A stretch of DNA of 57,806 nt from Micromonospora qiuiae (GCF_016863555.1 NZ_BOPC01000059.1:1-57806); one strand, 5' to 3'; positions 8,632 through 18,058 are shown, numbered from the stretch's first letter. Notes: a model not told the origin generated them from the sequence alone. Translations and numbers: made by a program.

Positions 8632-9123
8632 GTGAATGAGGACCGCATCGCCGGCATCGTCGCCCAGTGGCGTCGTGAACGTCCCGACCTCGACCCCGAC
8701 CCGTTGCTGATCATCGGGCGGATCCAGTGGCTGGCCGAGGTGCTCGACGCGGCCCTGCGGCCGCCGTTCGCCGAGGCGGATCTGGGAAACGGCGAGTTCG
8801 ACGTGCTGGCGGCACTGCGCCGGGAAGGCACGCCGTACACGCTCACGGCCGGGCAGTTGAGCCAACGGATGCTGGTTACCACCGGGGCGGTGACCAAGCG
8901 AGTCGACCGGCTCATCGCCCGGGGCCTCGTGTCGCGTTCGGTCTCCGACAGCGACGCTCGGGGCAGAGTGGTGGGGCTGACCCCGGCCGGCGTGGCGTTG
9001 GCCGACCGCCTCATCGAGCAGCATCTGGCCAACGAGGCGGCCATCCTCCGCGAGCTGCCCGACGCCGACCGCAGGGAGCTCAAGCGCCTGCTGGCGGCGT
9101 TGGCCCGGATCGTTCGTTCCTGA
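8632..9123 (+). CDS. MarR-family transcriptional regulator
   Basis: 163 residues from GTG 8632. The winged-helix core is clear: LGNGEFDVLAALRR (helix 2), LTAGQLSQRMLVTTGAVTKRVDRLIARGLV (recognition helix) and the wing with DSDARGRVVGLTPAG. It is divergent from the DsbA/MFS/PEP-mutase/GNAT operon and almost certainly binds the tandem 21-bp repeats, repressing itself and the operon until a ligand or oxidant appears. No Cys suited to OhrR-type peroxide sensing is visible, which favours a small-molecule ligand. Confidence 0.92.
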   Translation: MNEDRIAGIVAQWRRERPDLDPDPLLIIGRIQWLAEVLDAALRPPFAEADLGNGEFDVLAALRREGTPYTLTAGQLSQRMLVTTGAVTKRVDRLIARGLVSRSVSDSDARGRVVGLTPAGVALADRLIEQHLANEAAILRELPDADRRELKRLLAALARIVRS

Positions 9124-9321
9124 CGGCCGGCCCGCCGGCCCGGCGAAAAAGTCCCATCCTCGATGCGACGCGTCCGGGCTCTCCTCAGGGGACATCGACA
9201 GCGCGTACTTCGGCCCGGGCAGGAGGCTCCGGCGGTCCGAACCTGGCGGACGCGGAGCCGTACCCGGGGCCCTCGACGTGCGCAGGATCCCGGGCAGGGG
9301 TGCCCAGCTCGGCGCTGTCCG

Positions 9322-9993
9322 TCAGTGGGAGGCGGCGCGATCGAGGATCATCGCCAGCTCGTCCGGGCTGTCGCGCATGAGATTGTGCCCGCCGGGCAGG
9401 GCGTGGGTGGTGCAGCCGGGGTCCGCACTCAGCTTCAGGTAGGTCGTGGTGAACGGGGACTGGTCGGCCCGGCCGGCGGCGTACACGTAGTCTCGGCGCT
9501 CGATGTGCCCGAGATCGCCGGTAAGCCGGAGTGGCTGGAGCAAAGAGGCGATCGGGTGGGACGTGGCCCGTGCGTCGAAGAACGGCAGCGGCCGGGACGC
9601 GCAACCGGTCTCGTCCACGTCCACGTACCACCGTCGCTCCTGGTCTGACACGAGTGACCAGCAGGAGTCACCGTGAGCGGGTACCACGGCGTCCAGGTAG
9701 ACCAGGGAGCGGACCCGGTCGGGTGCGCGGTCCCCGGACCCGGTGATCACCATCCCGCCGTAGCTGTGCCCGACGAGCGTCACGTCCCGCAGATTCTCGC
9801 CCTCGAGCGTGGCCACCACGTCCTAGATGTGGGTGTCGAGGTTGACCGTGCCGTGCAGCAGGTGGCTGCGTTCACTGACGCCGGTCAACGTCAGCGGATG
9901 GACTGTGTGCCCCGCGCCCGGTAGCCGGCTGGTGAGCTGCTCAAAGCACCACCCGCCGTGGCACATCCCGGGGACGAGTACGACGTTTGCCAT
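9322..9993 (-). pseudogene. Alpha/beta hydrolase with in-frame amber codon
   Basis: From ATG 9993 (AAGGAG ribosome site) the frame reads VVLVPGMCHGGWC (oxyanion region), then hits TAG at 9825-9823 after LDTHI. The same frame resumes with DVVATLEGENLRDVTLVGHSYGG (nucleophile elbow, Ser in GHSYGG) and ends in ALPGGHNLM (catalytic His). A C-to-T change of a CAG codon would explain the stop. Everything else is intact at the usual size of about 220 residues, so the inactivation looks recent unless it is a sequencing error. Internal restart at GTG 9819 would give a protein without the oxyanion-hole strand. Confidence 0.85.
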
Positions 9994-10157
9994 GATCCTG
10001 CTCCTTGCGTTGATCTCGAATGGTGGTGGGGCGCCGGAGGTCGCCGACGAGGGCGATCACCGCGGCAGCGGCGCACAGGACTGCGGTCCAGGCGAGGGTG
10101 GCCGTGGTGGAGGTGTGGTCGGCGACCAGGCCGGCGAGCCAGGGGCCAGCGGTCTGG
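9941..10157 (-). pseudogene. C-terminal fragment of an MFS transporter
   Basis: The minus frame reads GQTAGPWLAGLVADHTS, then a hydrophobic helix (LAWTAVLCAAAAVIALVGDL) and a basic tail, as at the last membrane segment of a 12-TM MFS pump. The frame runs on past the start of the hydrolase gene to a TGA at 9943-9941, so they overlap by about 50 bases. Upstream the match stops near 10157, exactly where a tRNA 3' end begins on the opposite strand; the first eleven helices are missing. Confidence 0.65.
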
Positions 10158-10158
10158 C

Positions 10159-10186
10159 CGTCGGTTCAAATCCGGCCATCCCGACA
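10159..10186 (+). repeat. tRNA 3'-end remnant, candidate attachment site
   Basis: A 28-base stretch carries a T-arm (GTCGGTTCAAATCC) and a 3' acceptor strand (ATCCCGA) of a tRNA, but no anticodon arm or 5' half is present; MFS sequence lies there instead. A hairpin (GGTCCGA...TCGGACC at 10212-10229) follows, as after a real tRNA gene. The same 28 bases, with one mismatch, occur in reverse orientation at 39388-39415. The 3' ends of tRNA genes are common integration sites. Confidence 0.65.
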
Positions 10187-10464
10187 AGGTGAAACAGCAG
10201 GTCAGGAGGCTGGTCCGAGACATCGGACCGGTCTTTCTCACTTCCTGGGGACCACGTCGGTCAAGTGCGCCGTCCGGTAGCGCTCCTTGACCCCCAGTAG
10301 TCCGGTGGCCCAGCGGCATGCTCACGCACGTTTGCCCCGGTCACCTGAAGCATAAACCGGCCGAGTAAGGGAGTCGTCACACCGCCCCCGGGAGTTGTCT
10401 CCTGATCTTGGACACTTGAACCTTGGATCATGATGATCCGGATGGACAGGAGTCCTGGAACACG

Positions 10465-10640
10465 ATGGTAAACAAGCACTACCCCGCGCAGGTCAAGGCC
10501 GACGCGGTCGCGTTGTACCGGTCCCGGCCGGGCGTGACGATCGCGCAGATCGCTGATGACTCGGGGTCAACCGGGAGACGCTGCGTAGCTGGGTCCGCGC
10601 TGACGATCAACGGCGGGGCGGGACCGCTGGGCCAGCGACG
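10465..10640 (+). pseudogene. IS3-family OrfA (transposase HTH) fragment
   Basis: ATG 10465 opens MVNKHYPAQVKADAVALYRSRPGVTIAQIADDSG, a typical IS3 OrfA helix-turn-helix. At about 10563 the frame slips; the continuation NRETLRSWVRADDQRRG is in the next frame. The rest of OrfA and the whole of OrfB are absent. The following 100 bases (10640-10740) hold no identifiable gene. Confidence 0.75.
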
Positions 10641-10762
10641 ACGGCGACGAGGCCGGGACCATCGGTATCGCGGCCAACCGGCCGGTCGAGGTCTACGTCG
10701 GCCTATCATCACAGTTGTCTCTAAGATCAAATCCTGCTAGACCTTGGTGGCAGACGGTCAGA

Positions 10763-11026
10763 TCAGGAAATGGTGCACCGCCACACCATGGCTGCAATCG
10801 GGGCGTGTACGCCCAGCTGTCGGCAGATCTGCTGCTGCCTGGACCAGAGTTGCGTGCGGGAGCAGCACAGCAGTACGGCGATTTCGTGGTTGCTGTGCCC
10901 TTCGGACAGTAGGCGGAGGCGCAAGTCATCGTCGCTCAGGCCGCCTGCCGCGTCGATTTCGTGCGGGGCCGCAAGGCTTGTGTCGCGGTCCGTGCTCGGC
11001 CGGGCGGTGGGCTCATTGTTTGCCAA
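10763..11026 (-). CDS. Mini LuxR-type HTH protein A (possibly degenerate)
   Basis: 87 residues from TTG 11026, chosen because GAGGAG lies just upstream. It is essentially a single LuxR/GerE helix-turn-helix without a receiver or ligand domain: LSDDDLRLRLLSEGHSNHEIAVLL then QICRQLGVHAPIAAMVW. The recognition-helix region (CCSRTQLWSRQQQ) departs from the usual S-x-x-T-V-x-x-H pattern, so DNA binding may be weak or lost. It follows the GH106 gene at 14162-11106 on the same strand, after a hairpin. Two relatives with the same C-x-x-L-x-V...PI-x-A-x-VW ending sit at 18402-18626 and 30525-30746. Confidence 0.6.
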   Translation of the reverse strand: MANNEPTARPSTDRDTSLAAPHEIDAAGGLSDDDLRLRLLSEGHSNHEIAVLLCCSRTQLWSRQQQICRQLGVHAPIAAMVWRCTIS

Positions 11027-11047
11027 GCGGGTTCTCCTCGCAAAGGC

Positions 11048-11081
11048 GGTGGGGTGGGCCGTGCGTTTGGCCCACCCCACC
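11048..11081 (-). terminator. Hairpin after the first GH106 gene
   Basis: A perfect 13-bp stem (GGTGGGGTGGGCC with its complement) around an 8-base loop lies 25 bases beyond the stop codon at 11106. There is no T tract, as is common for actinobacterial terminators. It separates the glycosidase from the mini-HTH gene. Confidence 0.6.
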
Positions 11082-11105
11082 GGGCGCTGGTTGCGGCCTC
11101 CTCGG

Positions 11106-14100
11106 TCAGGGTTGGTAGATCGTGGCGATGGCGTACGGCTCGACGCGAACGGGTCCACGCAAGCCGTAGGGGTCGGTGCGAGAGCTGGTCTGGTTGTACT
11201 TGGTCACCGCGTTCCGCATGGTGGTGCGGACGACGACTTTGACCTCGTTTGGTCCTGCCTTGATGTACGGGGTTAGGTCCCAGGTGACGTCGGAGACGAT
11301 CTGGGCGCCGACTCGCTTGCCGTTGACGTGGAGTTCGGTGGTGCCGTCGACCTTGCCGAGGTTGATCTGGACGCCCTTGCCGGCGCCGATCCAGTTGGCG
11401 GGAATGGTGAGGGTGCTGGTGTAGGTGCCGACGCCGGATTCACCGGCGATTTGCGGCCGGTCACGCCAGTCCCACAGTGGAAAGGTGCCCGACAGTGAGG
11501 GGATCGTGATCGTGGTGTGCCCGGTCGGGGTGAACGCCTCGACCGACAGGCTCCACGTGTACGGGCCGGGGTTGGCGGCGCGTTCGGGCACGTCGGTCTT
11601 GACCAGCACCTTGGGGCCCTTGCTGAGTCGGAACTGGTGTGTGCCGTCGGACGTGGTCTTGTAGAGAATTGTGCCGTTCGCAGTGGTGACCAACTCGCCG
11701 GTGTCCGGAACGTCGCCGATCACATGGATGCCAGGCTTGCGGCGGCTGTCGACGGCGAGGACGTGGGTTCCCTGCCTGGGCAGTGTCAGCGGCACGACCA
11801 CTCGGCCCTTGCGCTGTTCGTAGTGTGCGGCCGGAGTGACCGTGCCGTCCCACAGGTTCATGTTCAGCACGGCGCCGGTGCCCTCGATGCCTGGGCTAAA
11901 GGAGACTTCGCGGTCGTCGGGGTTGTAGAAAAAGACGTAGCGGACACCGTCGGCCTCACGCAGCTGGGTGAGGACGTTCGCGTTCTCCCATGCGACGCGT
12001 GGAGCAAGGTCTTCCTGGTCCAGGGCGTCGGCAACATCGCCCTGGGTTTCGACGCGTCGGACGTGCTTACCCTTGAGTGCCTGCTTGATGAACGTACGGA
12101 CCTCCTCGTCACCGGCGGTGCCGGCGGCGTAGCCGGCATCCGCGTCCGGCACGGCTCCGACGAAGATGATCGTGAGCCCAGCCTTGGCGGCTGCGGCGAG
12201 GGCCTTGGCGGCGTACACGGGCACAGCGCGCTCGTCCACGACGAGTGCCTGGTACCGCGGGCCGTTCGGAAAGAGCACGCCGTCGCCGATGACTCCGTCC
12301 TCGGCCAGTCCCTCCGGGTCGAGGTACTGGATGGTGTAGCCCCTGCGCTCCAGGCGGCGGGTCTCGAACAGCTGGGACGGCTGGGTGCCTTCATCCGTGG
12401 CCGTGCGCGCCGCTGTGGTGAGGAATCCCTTGCGGTAGATGGCGATGTCAGTAAGGGGCGTGCCGGTCTCCAGCACCTGAGTGCCGCGGGCCCAGTACGC
12501 GTTGGTCTCCTTGAACACCGGCCACTGGGGGTTGTTGACGTCGTTGAAGCTGTCGTGGGAGGTATCGCCGAAGCGATACTGACCCGGCCATCGCGCCCCG
12601 AGCGACATGTACTGGAAGCCATGCAGGAAAGGCTGGGTGATACCCGCTGCCCACTCCTTGTCGATCATCGCCTTGTAGTCGCCGAGGTCCAGTTGGTGCG
12701 AGTTCTGTGGCTGGGCGCCGATCTCGGTGGAGATGCGGGTAGTGCCGCCTTGATGGGCACCGCCGACGACAGTACGCTGCCAGTCCAGCGCAAAGCGCCA
12801 GCCGTAATTGTCGATGGTGACCGGGAATCGGTCACCGGAGTTGTAGGACTCGCCCTCCACCTTGCCGCCGAGGCGAGCGAGTTCCCGATTGCTGCGGATG
12901 GGTTCGAGGTCCTGACCGTACGCGGCCTGCGCCTTGTACCGCATGCCGTACCGGGCCGCCCACTCCTGGAACGGCGCCAGGTGGTGTTCGACGTACAGGT
13001 CGGTCAGCAGCGTGTAGTAGTCGGTGCGGACCTTCTCACCCTTGCCGCCGGGCAGGTCGAAGTCAGGCACCGGCGGCGTCGTGGGCACCCAGTATCTGCT
13101 CATGCCGTGCTGGAACATCAGCGGTAGGTACTTGGCCATCGGGTAGCCGCGCCGGGTCTGGAACTCGGCGGGGAAGGATGGGGCCCAGAACAGCGAGTCG
13201 GCGTTGAGTTCGAGCGAGTCCTCGAAGAAGTCACCACCGACCTTCTTGAGCGCGTCGTAGTTCTCCGGCCCGATTTGGAACTCCTCGAGGTACTCCGCCG
13301 CCTTCGCCGCCGCGTTCTTGTCGAAGGCGCTAGTCACCACTTTTGCGGCGTCACGCTGCCAGAACGCGAAGATGATCCAGTCTCCGCTGCCCGGCGGTGT
13401 CCAGATGAGCCTGTCGTTCGCGACGTCGGCCGTGAGGTCGACCAGGGACGCCTCGTCCAGGATTGTGGAGGTAGCCGGGATCCGCACCGGGGTCCCCCAG
13501 CGGGGCCGCTCGGCTGCCGGCAGCAGTTCGGCGGCGGGCCCACGCGTGATCACCCGGGCGGCGGTGACCGCCACGAGGATGCTTGGGCGCGCACCCGTCG
13601 GGTCGTCAAAAGTCTTGGGTACGTCACCGGAGAATTCCGCGCCGCCACGGACATCGACGCGCCCGTACTGCAGTTCCTGCTGGGCGTAGCCGGTGCCCGA
13701 GCCGGTGTTCGGGGTCTGTACGGGCCAAGCGGCACCCATCGTCATGCTGACCGTGACATCAAGCTGGCGCGCCTTGTCGAGGACGGCACGTAGGTTGGCA
13801 CGCTGGACCTCGTTCGCCCACGCGTCAGTCGAGTAGGCGATCTCCACCTCGCCGAACCCGGCAGCCCGGATCGCGGCGATCTCGCGGATAGTCTCCTCGA
13901 TCCCGAGTGGTGCGCGCCACCACCAGCGGACCGCGGGCAGGAACTGCTGCGGAGGGCTCTGGAACGCCGCCGGTGCGATCGGCGCCGCCCGGAAGACCGG
14001 TCCGGTTCGGGCTGGCGTACGCACGGCCCGCTCGTGCAACGGAACCGCCGCGCTGGTCGCCGCACTCGCGGTTCCCTCGGCGATGATGCCGCCGGCGGCG

Positions 14101-14162
14101 GTCGCCGCCGCAGCGGACGTGGATATTTGCATGAACCTGCGCCGGGAAACGGGACTTTGCAT
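11106..14162 (-). CDS. GH106 alpha-L-rhamnosidase, Tat-exported
   Basis: 1018 residues from ATG 14162, with a strong AAAGGAG ribosome site. The N-terminus has a twin-arginine motif (SRRRFMQ) and an Ala-rich h-region ending near residue 35, so the folded enzyme is exported by Tat. The body follows GH106 (rhamnosidase/rhamnogalacturonan rhamnohydrolase): VRWWWRAPLG near residue 78, FFEDSLELNADSLFW near 310, EWAARYGMRYKAQAAYGQDLEP, ISTEIGAQ, then a flavodoxin-like GATase region and a C-terminal beta-sandwich (TLTIPANW, TELHVNGKRVG, WDLTPYIKAGPNEV). Its 35 kDa-larger paralogue lies just upstream. Likely role: cleavage of terminal rhamnose from pectic or glycoside substrates. Confidence 0.88.
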   Translation of the reverse strand: MQSPVSRRRFMQISTSAAAATAAGGIIAEGTASAATSAAVPLHERAVRTPARTGPVFRAAPIAPAAFQSPPQQFLPAVRWWWRAPLGIEETIREIAAIRAAGFGEVEIAYSTDAWANEVQRANLRAVLDKARQLDVTVSMTMGAAWPVQTPNTGSGTGYAQQELQYGRVDVRGGAEFSGDVPKTFDDPTGARPSILVAVTAARVITRGPAAELLPAAERPRWGTPVRIPATSTILDEASLVDLTADVANDRLIWTPPGSGDWIIFAFWQRDAAKVVTSAFDKNAAAKAAEYLEEFQIGPENYDALKKVGGDFFEDSLELNADSLFWAPSFPAEFQTRRGYPMAKYLPLMFQHGMSRYWVPTTPPVPDFDLPGGKGEKVRTDYYTLLTDLYVEHHLAPFQEWAARYGMRYKAQAAYGQDLEPIRSNRELARLGGKVEGESYNSGDRFPVTIDNYGWRFALDWQRTVVGGAHQGGTTRISTEIGAQPQNSHQLDLGDYKAMIDKEWAAGITQPFLHGFQYMSLGARWPGQYRFGDTSHDSFNDVNNPQWPVFKETNAYWARGTQVLETGTPLTDIAIYRKGFLTTAARTATDEGTQPSQLFETRRLERRGYTIQYLDPEGLAEDGVIGDGVLFPNGPRYQALVVDERAVPVYAAKALAAAAKAGLTIIFVGAVPDADAGYAAGTAGDEEVRTFIKQALKGKHVRRVETQGDVADALDQEDLAPRVAWENANVLTQLREADGVRYVFFYNPDDREVSFSPGIEGTGAVLNMNLWDGTVTPAAHYEQRKGRVVVPLTLPRQGTHVLAVDSRRKPGIHVIGDVPDTGELVTTANGTILYKTTSDGTHQFRLSKGPKVLVKTDVPERAANPGPYTWSLSVEAFTPTGHTTITIPSLSGTFPLWDWRDRPQIAGESGVGTYTSTLTIPANWIGAGKGVQINLGKVDGTTELHVNGKRVGAQIVSDVTWDLTPYIKAGPNEVKVVVRTTMRNAVTKYNQTSSRTDPYGLRGPVRVEPYAIATIYQP

Positions 14163-14536
14163 GGTGCTCCTTTTGGCCGCGGGGGGGGGTTGGATTAGGC
14201 GGCACTTTCGCTCGACTGCTAGCCGACGGGTGCGAGGTGGCGCCGGGGTGCAGGGCTACCTAGGGCTTGACTTGGTCAAGCCGTGAGGCGGCTGCCCGAG
14301 CCTGGACGCTGGCGGTGGTCGGCCAGGGTCCAGGAGGGTGGGTCAGTTGAGCGAGCCGGCGGGTACACGTAGACGGCGTCGGGCTTGCCGCCCGCAGCGT
14401 CCATCTGCAGAAGCACCGCCGATGCCGGCCACAGCGGCGGCGAAGCCGCCGAAACGGCGGCGCCTACCGGGATGCGGTGAGGACTCCTTGTGCACAAGAG
14501 CCTCCGAGGTTGGGATGGTGTTGGGCCAGAGGGCTT

Positions 14537-14548
14537 TGAGACGTTTCA
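14537..14548. promoter_or_regulatory. Imperfect LacI-type operator (TGAGACGTTTCA)
   Basis: One mismatch from the perfect palindrome TGAAACGTTTCA found at three other sites in the rhamnose locus. It lies 375 bases upstream of the first GH106 gene, implying a long leader if functional. Confidence 0.45.
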
Positions 14549-14653
14549 ATGCCCCGCGCTCGTCTGGACACCCGACCAAGGTGCTTGGTCCCTGAGCGAC
14601 GGGTCTCGCCGACGACGCGATGGGCTGGCCTGTCGCCCCAACTCAGCCGCGGT

Positions 14654-14689
14654 GGGTCGCGGTGACCGCAGGGGCGGTCACCGCGACCC
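14654..14689 (-). terminator. 16-bp perfect hairpin after the second GH106 gene
   Basis: GGGTCGCGGTGACCGC pairs perfectly with its complement across a 4-base loop, starting 7 bases past the stop codon at 14696. The stem is very stable and should end transcription of the upstream glycosidase gene. Confidence 0.75.
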
Positions 14690-14695
14690 GGCCGC

Positions 14696-17600
14696 TCACT
14701 TCTTGGTGGTGTACTTCAACTCGACAAAGGGAACAAGCTTTGCCTGCTTCGGTCCGAACTCGAGGTAGACCTGGTCGTTGTGCCACCACCTCGTATCCCT
14801 GCGGCGTTCCAGAGGTGCCTGTTCGGTGATGACTCCTCGGTCGAGCTGGACGTTGGCCAGTGCCGAGCTGTACTCGATAACGATCTTGTTCTGTCCGTCG
14901 ACCAGGTAGTCGCTGACGTCCGCGACGGGCTTGGTCCAGCTGACCCCGCCGGTGTAGAGGTCCTTGCCGACCAAGGGGACCTGCCGGCCGGTGCCGTCGT
15001 CGATGGTGGGCTTGCCGACGCCGCCGACATCCTTTCGCACCTTCGTCGGGTTGGTGCTGACGCCGCCTCCGACCTTGCGGCCGTTGATCCAGACCTTCAT
15101 GCCCTCTTCGAGCGTGTCGCCGAAGTCGAGGTAGGCGCCGCTGGCTGCCTTGGCGTCCCAGTGGAAGGTGGCCTCATAGCGGCCGGTGCCGGACACCGCC
15201 TTGCCAACCGTGGGGATGTTGTTCCAGGTCGTCAGCTTGTCCAGCTTCACGTTGATGGCGGTCTTGACCGTGGAGGTCTTGCGGTTGATGGTCGTCAGAG
15301 CTCCGATGGTCTCCGTGCGGACCAGGTCCCCAGCAGTGCTGTTGGGGCGCCAGGACTGCACGGTCAGGTCCCAGCCGGTGATGTCATAGGCGCCCGGGAC
15401 GGTGACGGCGTCTTGGTATTGCTTGCCGTTGCTCAGCTTCGTCGTCACCTTCCCGCTGTCGATGGCGCGCACGGTCACGCCATTCCGAAGGGCATAGGAC
15501 GACTCGGCGTTGGTGGAAACGATGTGCAGCTTTTCGTTGTTCACCTTCTGGAACGCCATCAGGGCGATGTTGTTGTAGTTGATGTCGATGGGGACCACGG
15601 TCTTGCCCTTGGCCCACTTGTAGTTTGCGAGCTCCGTTACCTTGCCGGTCCAGGCGTCGATGACGTACGGGATGAACTTGCCGTCCATTTCGATCTCGGT
15701 CTTGATGTTGGTGCCGTGGTCCTCGTTGCGGACGCTCGCCTTGTGACTCTTGTCGTGGTAGTCGTTGGGGCAGTAGTTGTAGACGTAGAGATAGCGGTTG
15801 CCGTCGCCGTCTTGCCTGGTCTGCGTGAGGAGCTGGTGGTTCTCCTGCGCATATCCGGCGTAGGGGTACACGCCCAGCTCCTGCAGCTTCTCCATGACGT
15901 TGTCGTCGTATCCGCCGGGAGCGGCGCTGAAGTAGTCGATGTTGTCGTTGACGGTCGCCGTCCTGACCCCGGGCAGCTTCTTCAGCTTGTCCATGACCTG
16001 CTTCAGCGCAGCGTCCTTGCCGTCGTTGAAAGGCGTCCGCGAAGCAGCGCCGCCCAGGATGACGACCTTCAGGCCCTTCCTGGCCCAGGCCAGAATCCTC
16101 TCGGCGGCAGCGAGATCCAGCCAGTCCTGATACAGCACGATGGCCTTGTACCCGGCCTGTTCGATGGTCTTGGTCTTCGGATCAAAGTAGACGTCGTCGT
16201 TGAACAGGAACCTGGGGTTGAAGTAGTCGTAGGTGTAGCCGTTGTCCTGCAGTTCAGTGGAGCGGTAGTACACACCCTGGTGGGCGTACTGCCAATTCAT
16301 TCTGGAATTGTCGTTGCCGATATCGGCAAGGTACGCCACACCATGGATCCAGTTCTGGTGGACGAACCCGACATCGGTGCGGGACCTCCCCGTCTGCAGC
16401 AACTGTTGCACGCGACCCAGATGCGCATTGAACTCGTCATAATCCGCAGAGTCGGGATGCCGCGTACCAGGGTAGTTGAAGTCAGGTTGACTCTCGTTCG
16501 AACCTCTCGGACTGTATCCGGGCCAGGTGTAGTTGCCGTATCCGAAGTCCGCAGCCCAGACGTGCCAGACGATCCGCTGGAAACCCGCCGCGAACTCGGA
16601 GTAGGCATCTCGGAGCTTCAACTGGTGCGTGGAGTTGAAGGCCGGCAGCTGAGCTCCTGTCTCGCTGGAAAGCACCTTGTTCTGCAGCTTGGCGCCGCCG
16701 GTCCAGAGCCGGAAGATATCGACCTGGTTGTACTGGTTCAGGTTCTCCGCCTCGGGGTAGTCCACCGCCATGATGGGCTCGGAGATCTCGAGAGGCCTTC
16801 CGTACGAAATCTGCGCGCGGGTCTTGATGCCTACCGAGTTCAGCCACTCCTTCAGGGGCGTCAGCATCCGCTCCATATACAACTGGGTCAGGACGTCCTG
16901 GTAGTCGTTGACGATTCCCTGGCGGCGCTCTTCGGCACCATCGAGCCGGTAGGTCCCGGTAAGCCCTACCGAGTGGTAAGGGATATCCGGGATGGCGGCG
17001 ACACCGCTGATCAGGAAGAGGTACGGCGTGATGTCGTAGCCCTTCTTCTTTCGGAACTGCTGGGCCATGTCCTCGGCCCACCAGGTGAAGCCGGTACCTG
17101 TGCTCATCTCCAGAGAGTCCATGAACAGCTGCACGTCGCCGTTTAGGATCTTCTGCCGCAGTACCGGATCACTCAGATAGTGCTGCTCCCAGAACTCCCG
17201 CAACGCCGCGACACCGCGCACGTCAAAGTAGTTCGTGGCATAGCTCGGCTGCACGGCGGGGCTGGAGGTCTGGTAGGTCCCCTGGGTCCACAGACCAAAC
17301 ACCCGGTAGGTCCCGTCGCCGGGCGCGGTCCAGTTCAGGTTCTGCGTCCACACGTCCGCACCCTGTGACAGATGGGGCGCCAGGTCGACCATGCTGCCAG
17401 GAGCGACCATGTTGCCCGAGACCACTCGGTAGGCATAGGCGGTCACGAACCTCGCCCCCGCCCTGCGGGCGTTTGCTGCAGGCGACGGCAAGACGGTCAG
17501 GCTCTGCCCCGCATCCACCGTCCCGGTGCCCAAGGTCAGGTTCTGCATTGCCGCCTGACTCGTCGGATCCAGGCCGGGCACATTCGAGGTGGCCCAGTTC

Positions 17601-18058
17601 GTACCAGAGGTCAGATAGACACTCATGCCCAGGTCCAGCAGCTTGTTCATCATTAGGCTCCACTTGTGAGCCCACATGGCAGAGCCATAGGCATAATCAG
17701 CGTCAGACGCAACGCTGTCATTCTGCATGCACAGCTCCACACCCCGGAACCCACCGTCATACAGAGCCTGGATCTGCTCCAGCAGAGTCTCGTCGGTGTG
17801 CGCCGCATCACCCAGCCACCACCGCACGTCTGTGCTGAACACCCGATCCGGATCGATGTACTTGCTCTCCAGATACTGCGCAAAAGCCGCACTATTGGTT
17901 GCCGCCGCAGCACTCACCGCAGCAGGCAGCCCCGCCGCGTCGGCCTGGCCGGATCCGACAACCCTACCGGCAACGACCAGTGCACCCGCCGCGGCCACTC
18001 CGCGCATAATGCCTCGGCGAGAGATGGGGCTGCCAACATCCAACCGCTTCGTCGTCAT
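14696..18058 (-). CDS. GH106-type rhamnosidase, larger Tat-exported paralogue
   Basis: 1120 residues from ATG 18058. The Tat motif SRRGIMRG is followed by an Ala/Val-rich h-region and an AAG-type cleavage region near residue 45. GH106-like features: DVRWWLGDAA, GGFRGVELCMQND, LFMDSLEMSTGTGFTWW, TRAQISYGRPLEISEP, SSETGAQL, and a C-terminal jelly-roll (GRYEATFHW, MKVWINGRKVGG). The catalytic region is diverged from the 1018-residue neighbour, so the two probably attack different rhamnosyl linkages. A perfect LacI-type operator lies 125 bases upstream. An upstream in-frame start at 18127 exists but would put 23 residues before the signal peptide. Confidence 0.85.
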   Translation of the reverse strand: MTTKRLDVGSPISRRGIMRGVAAAGALVVAGRVVGSGQADAAGLPAAVSAAAATNSAAFAQYLESKYIDPDRVFSTDVRWWLGDAAHTDETLLEQIQALYDGGFRGVELCMQNDSVASDADYAYGSAMWAHKWSLMMNKLLDLGMSVYLTSGTNWATSNVPGLDPTSQAAMQNLTLGTGTVDAGQSLTVLPSPAANARRAGARFVTAYAYRVVSGNMVAPGSMVDLAPHLSQGADVWTQNLNWTAPGDGTYRVFGLWTQGTYQTSSPAVQPSYATNYFDVRGVAALREFWEQHYLSDPVLRQKILNGDVQLFMDSLEMSTGTGFTWWAEDMAQQFRKKKGYDITPYLFLISGVAAIPDIPYHSVGLTGTYRLDGAEERRQGIVNDYQDVLTQLYMERMLTPLKEWLNSVGIKTRAQISYGRPLEISEPIMAVDYPEAENLNQYNQVDIFRLWTGGAKLQNKVLSSETGAQLPAFNSTHQLKLRDAYSEFAAGFQRIVWHVWAADFGYGNYTWPGYSPRGSNESQPDFNYPGTRHPDSADYDEFNAHLGRVQQLLQTGRSRTDVGFVHQNWIHGVAYLADIGNDNSRMNWQYAHQGVYYRSTELQDNGYTYDYFNPRFLFNDDVYFDPKTKTIEQAGYKAIVLYQDWLDLAAAERILAWARKGLKVVILGGAASRTPFNDGKDAALKQVMDKLKKLPGVRTATVNDNIDYFSAAPGGYDDNVMEKLQELGVYPYAGYAQENHQLLTQTRQDGDGNRYLYVYNYCPNDYHDKSHKASVRNEDHGTNIKTEIEMDGKFIPYVIDAWTGKVTELANYKWAKGKTVVPIDINYNNIALMAFQKVNNEKLHIVSTNAESSYALRNGVTVRAIDSGKVTTKLSNGKQYQDAVTVPGAYDITGWDLTVQSWRPNSTAGDLVRTETIGALTTINRKTSTVKTAINVKLDKLTTWNNIPTVGKAVSGTGRYEATFHWDAKAASGAYLDFGDTLEEGMKVWINGRKVGGGVSTNPTKVRKDVGGVGKPTIDDGTGRQVPLVGKDLYTGGVSWTKPVADVSDYLVDGQNKIVIEYSSALANVQLDRGVITEQAPLERRRDTRWWHNDQVYLEFGPKQAKLVPFVELKYTTKK

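Larger units (their letters stand above)
14163..14695. other. Intergenic region between the two GH106 genes
   Basis: 533 bases without a convincing gene. Listed separately are a nine-G tract at 14181-14189 close to the ribosome site of the downstream gene, an imperfect LacI-type operator at 14537-14548, and a long hairpin at 14654-14689. Several short open frames exist on both strands, but they lack ribosome sites and recognisable sequence. Confidence 0.6.

Noticed and set aside
10261..10400. A possible second gene between the tRNA remnant and the IS3 scrap
   Set aside because: Short frames only, with no ribosome site and no recognisable protein. I see only non-coding sequence.
11517..13127. 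Long plus-strand frames opposite the GH106 and GH78 genes, including 14780-17146 and 20307-22574
   Set aside because: They lie antisense to clear glycosidases, have no recognisable motif or ribosome site, and reflect codon bias on the other strand.
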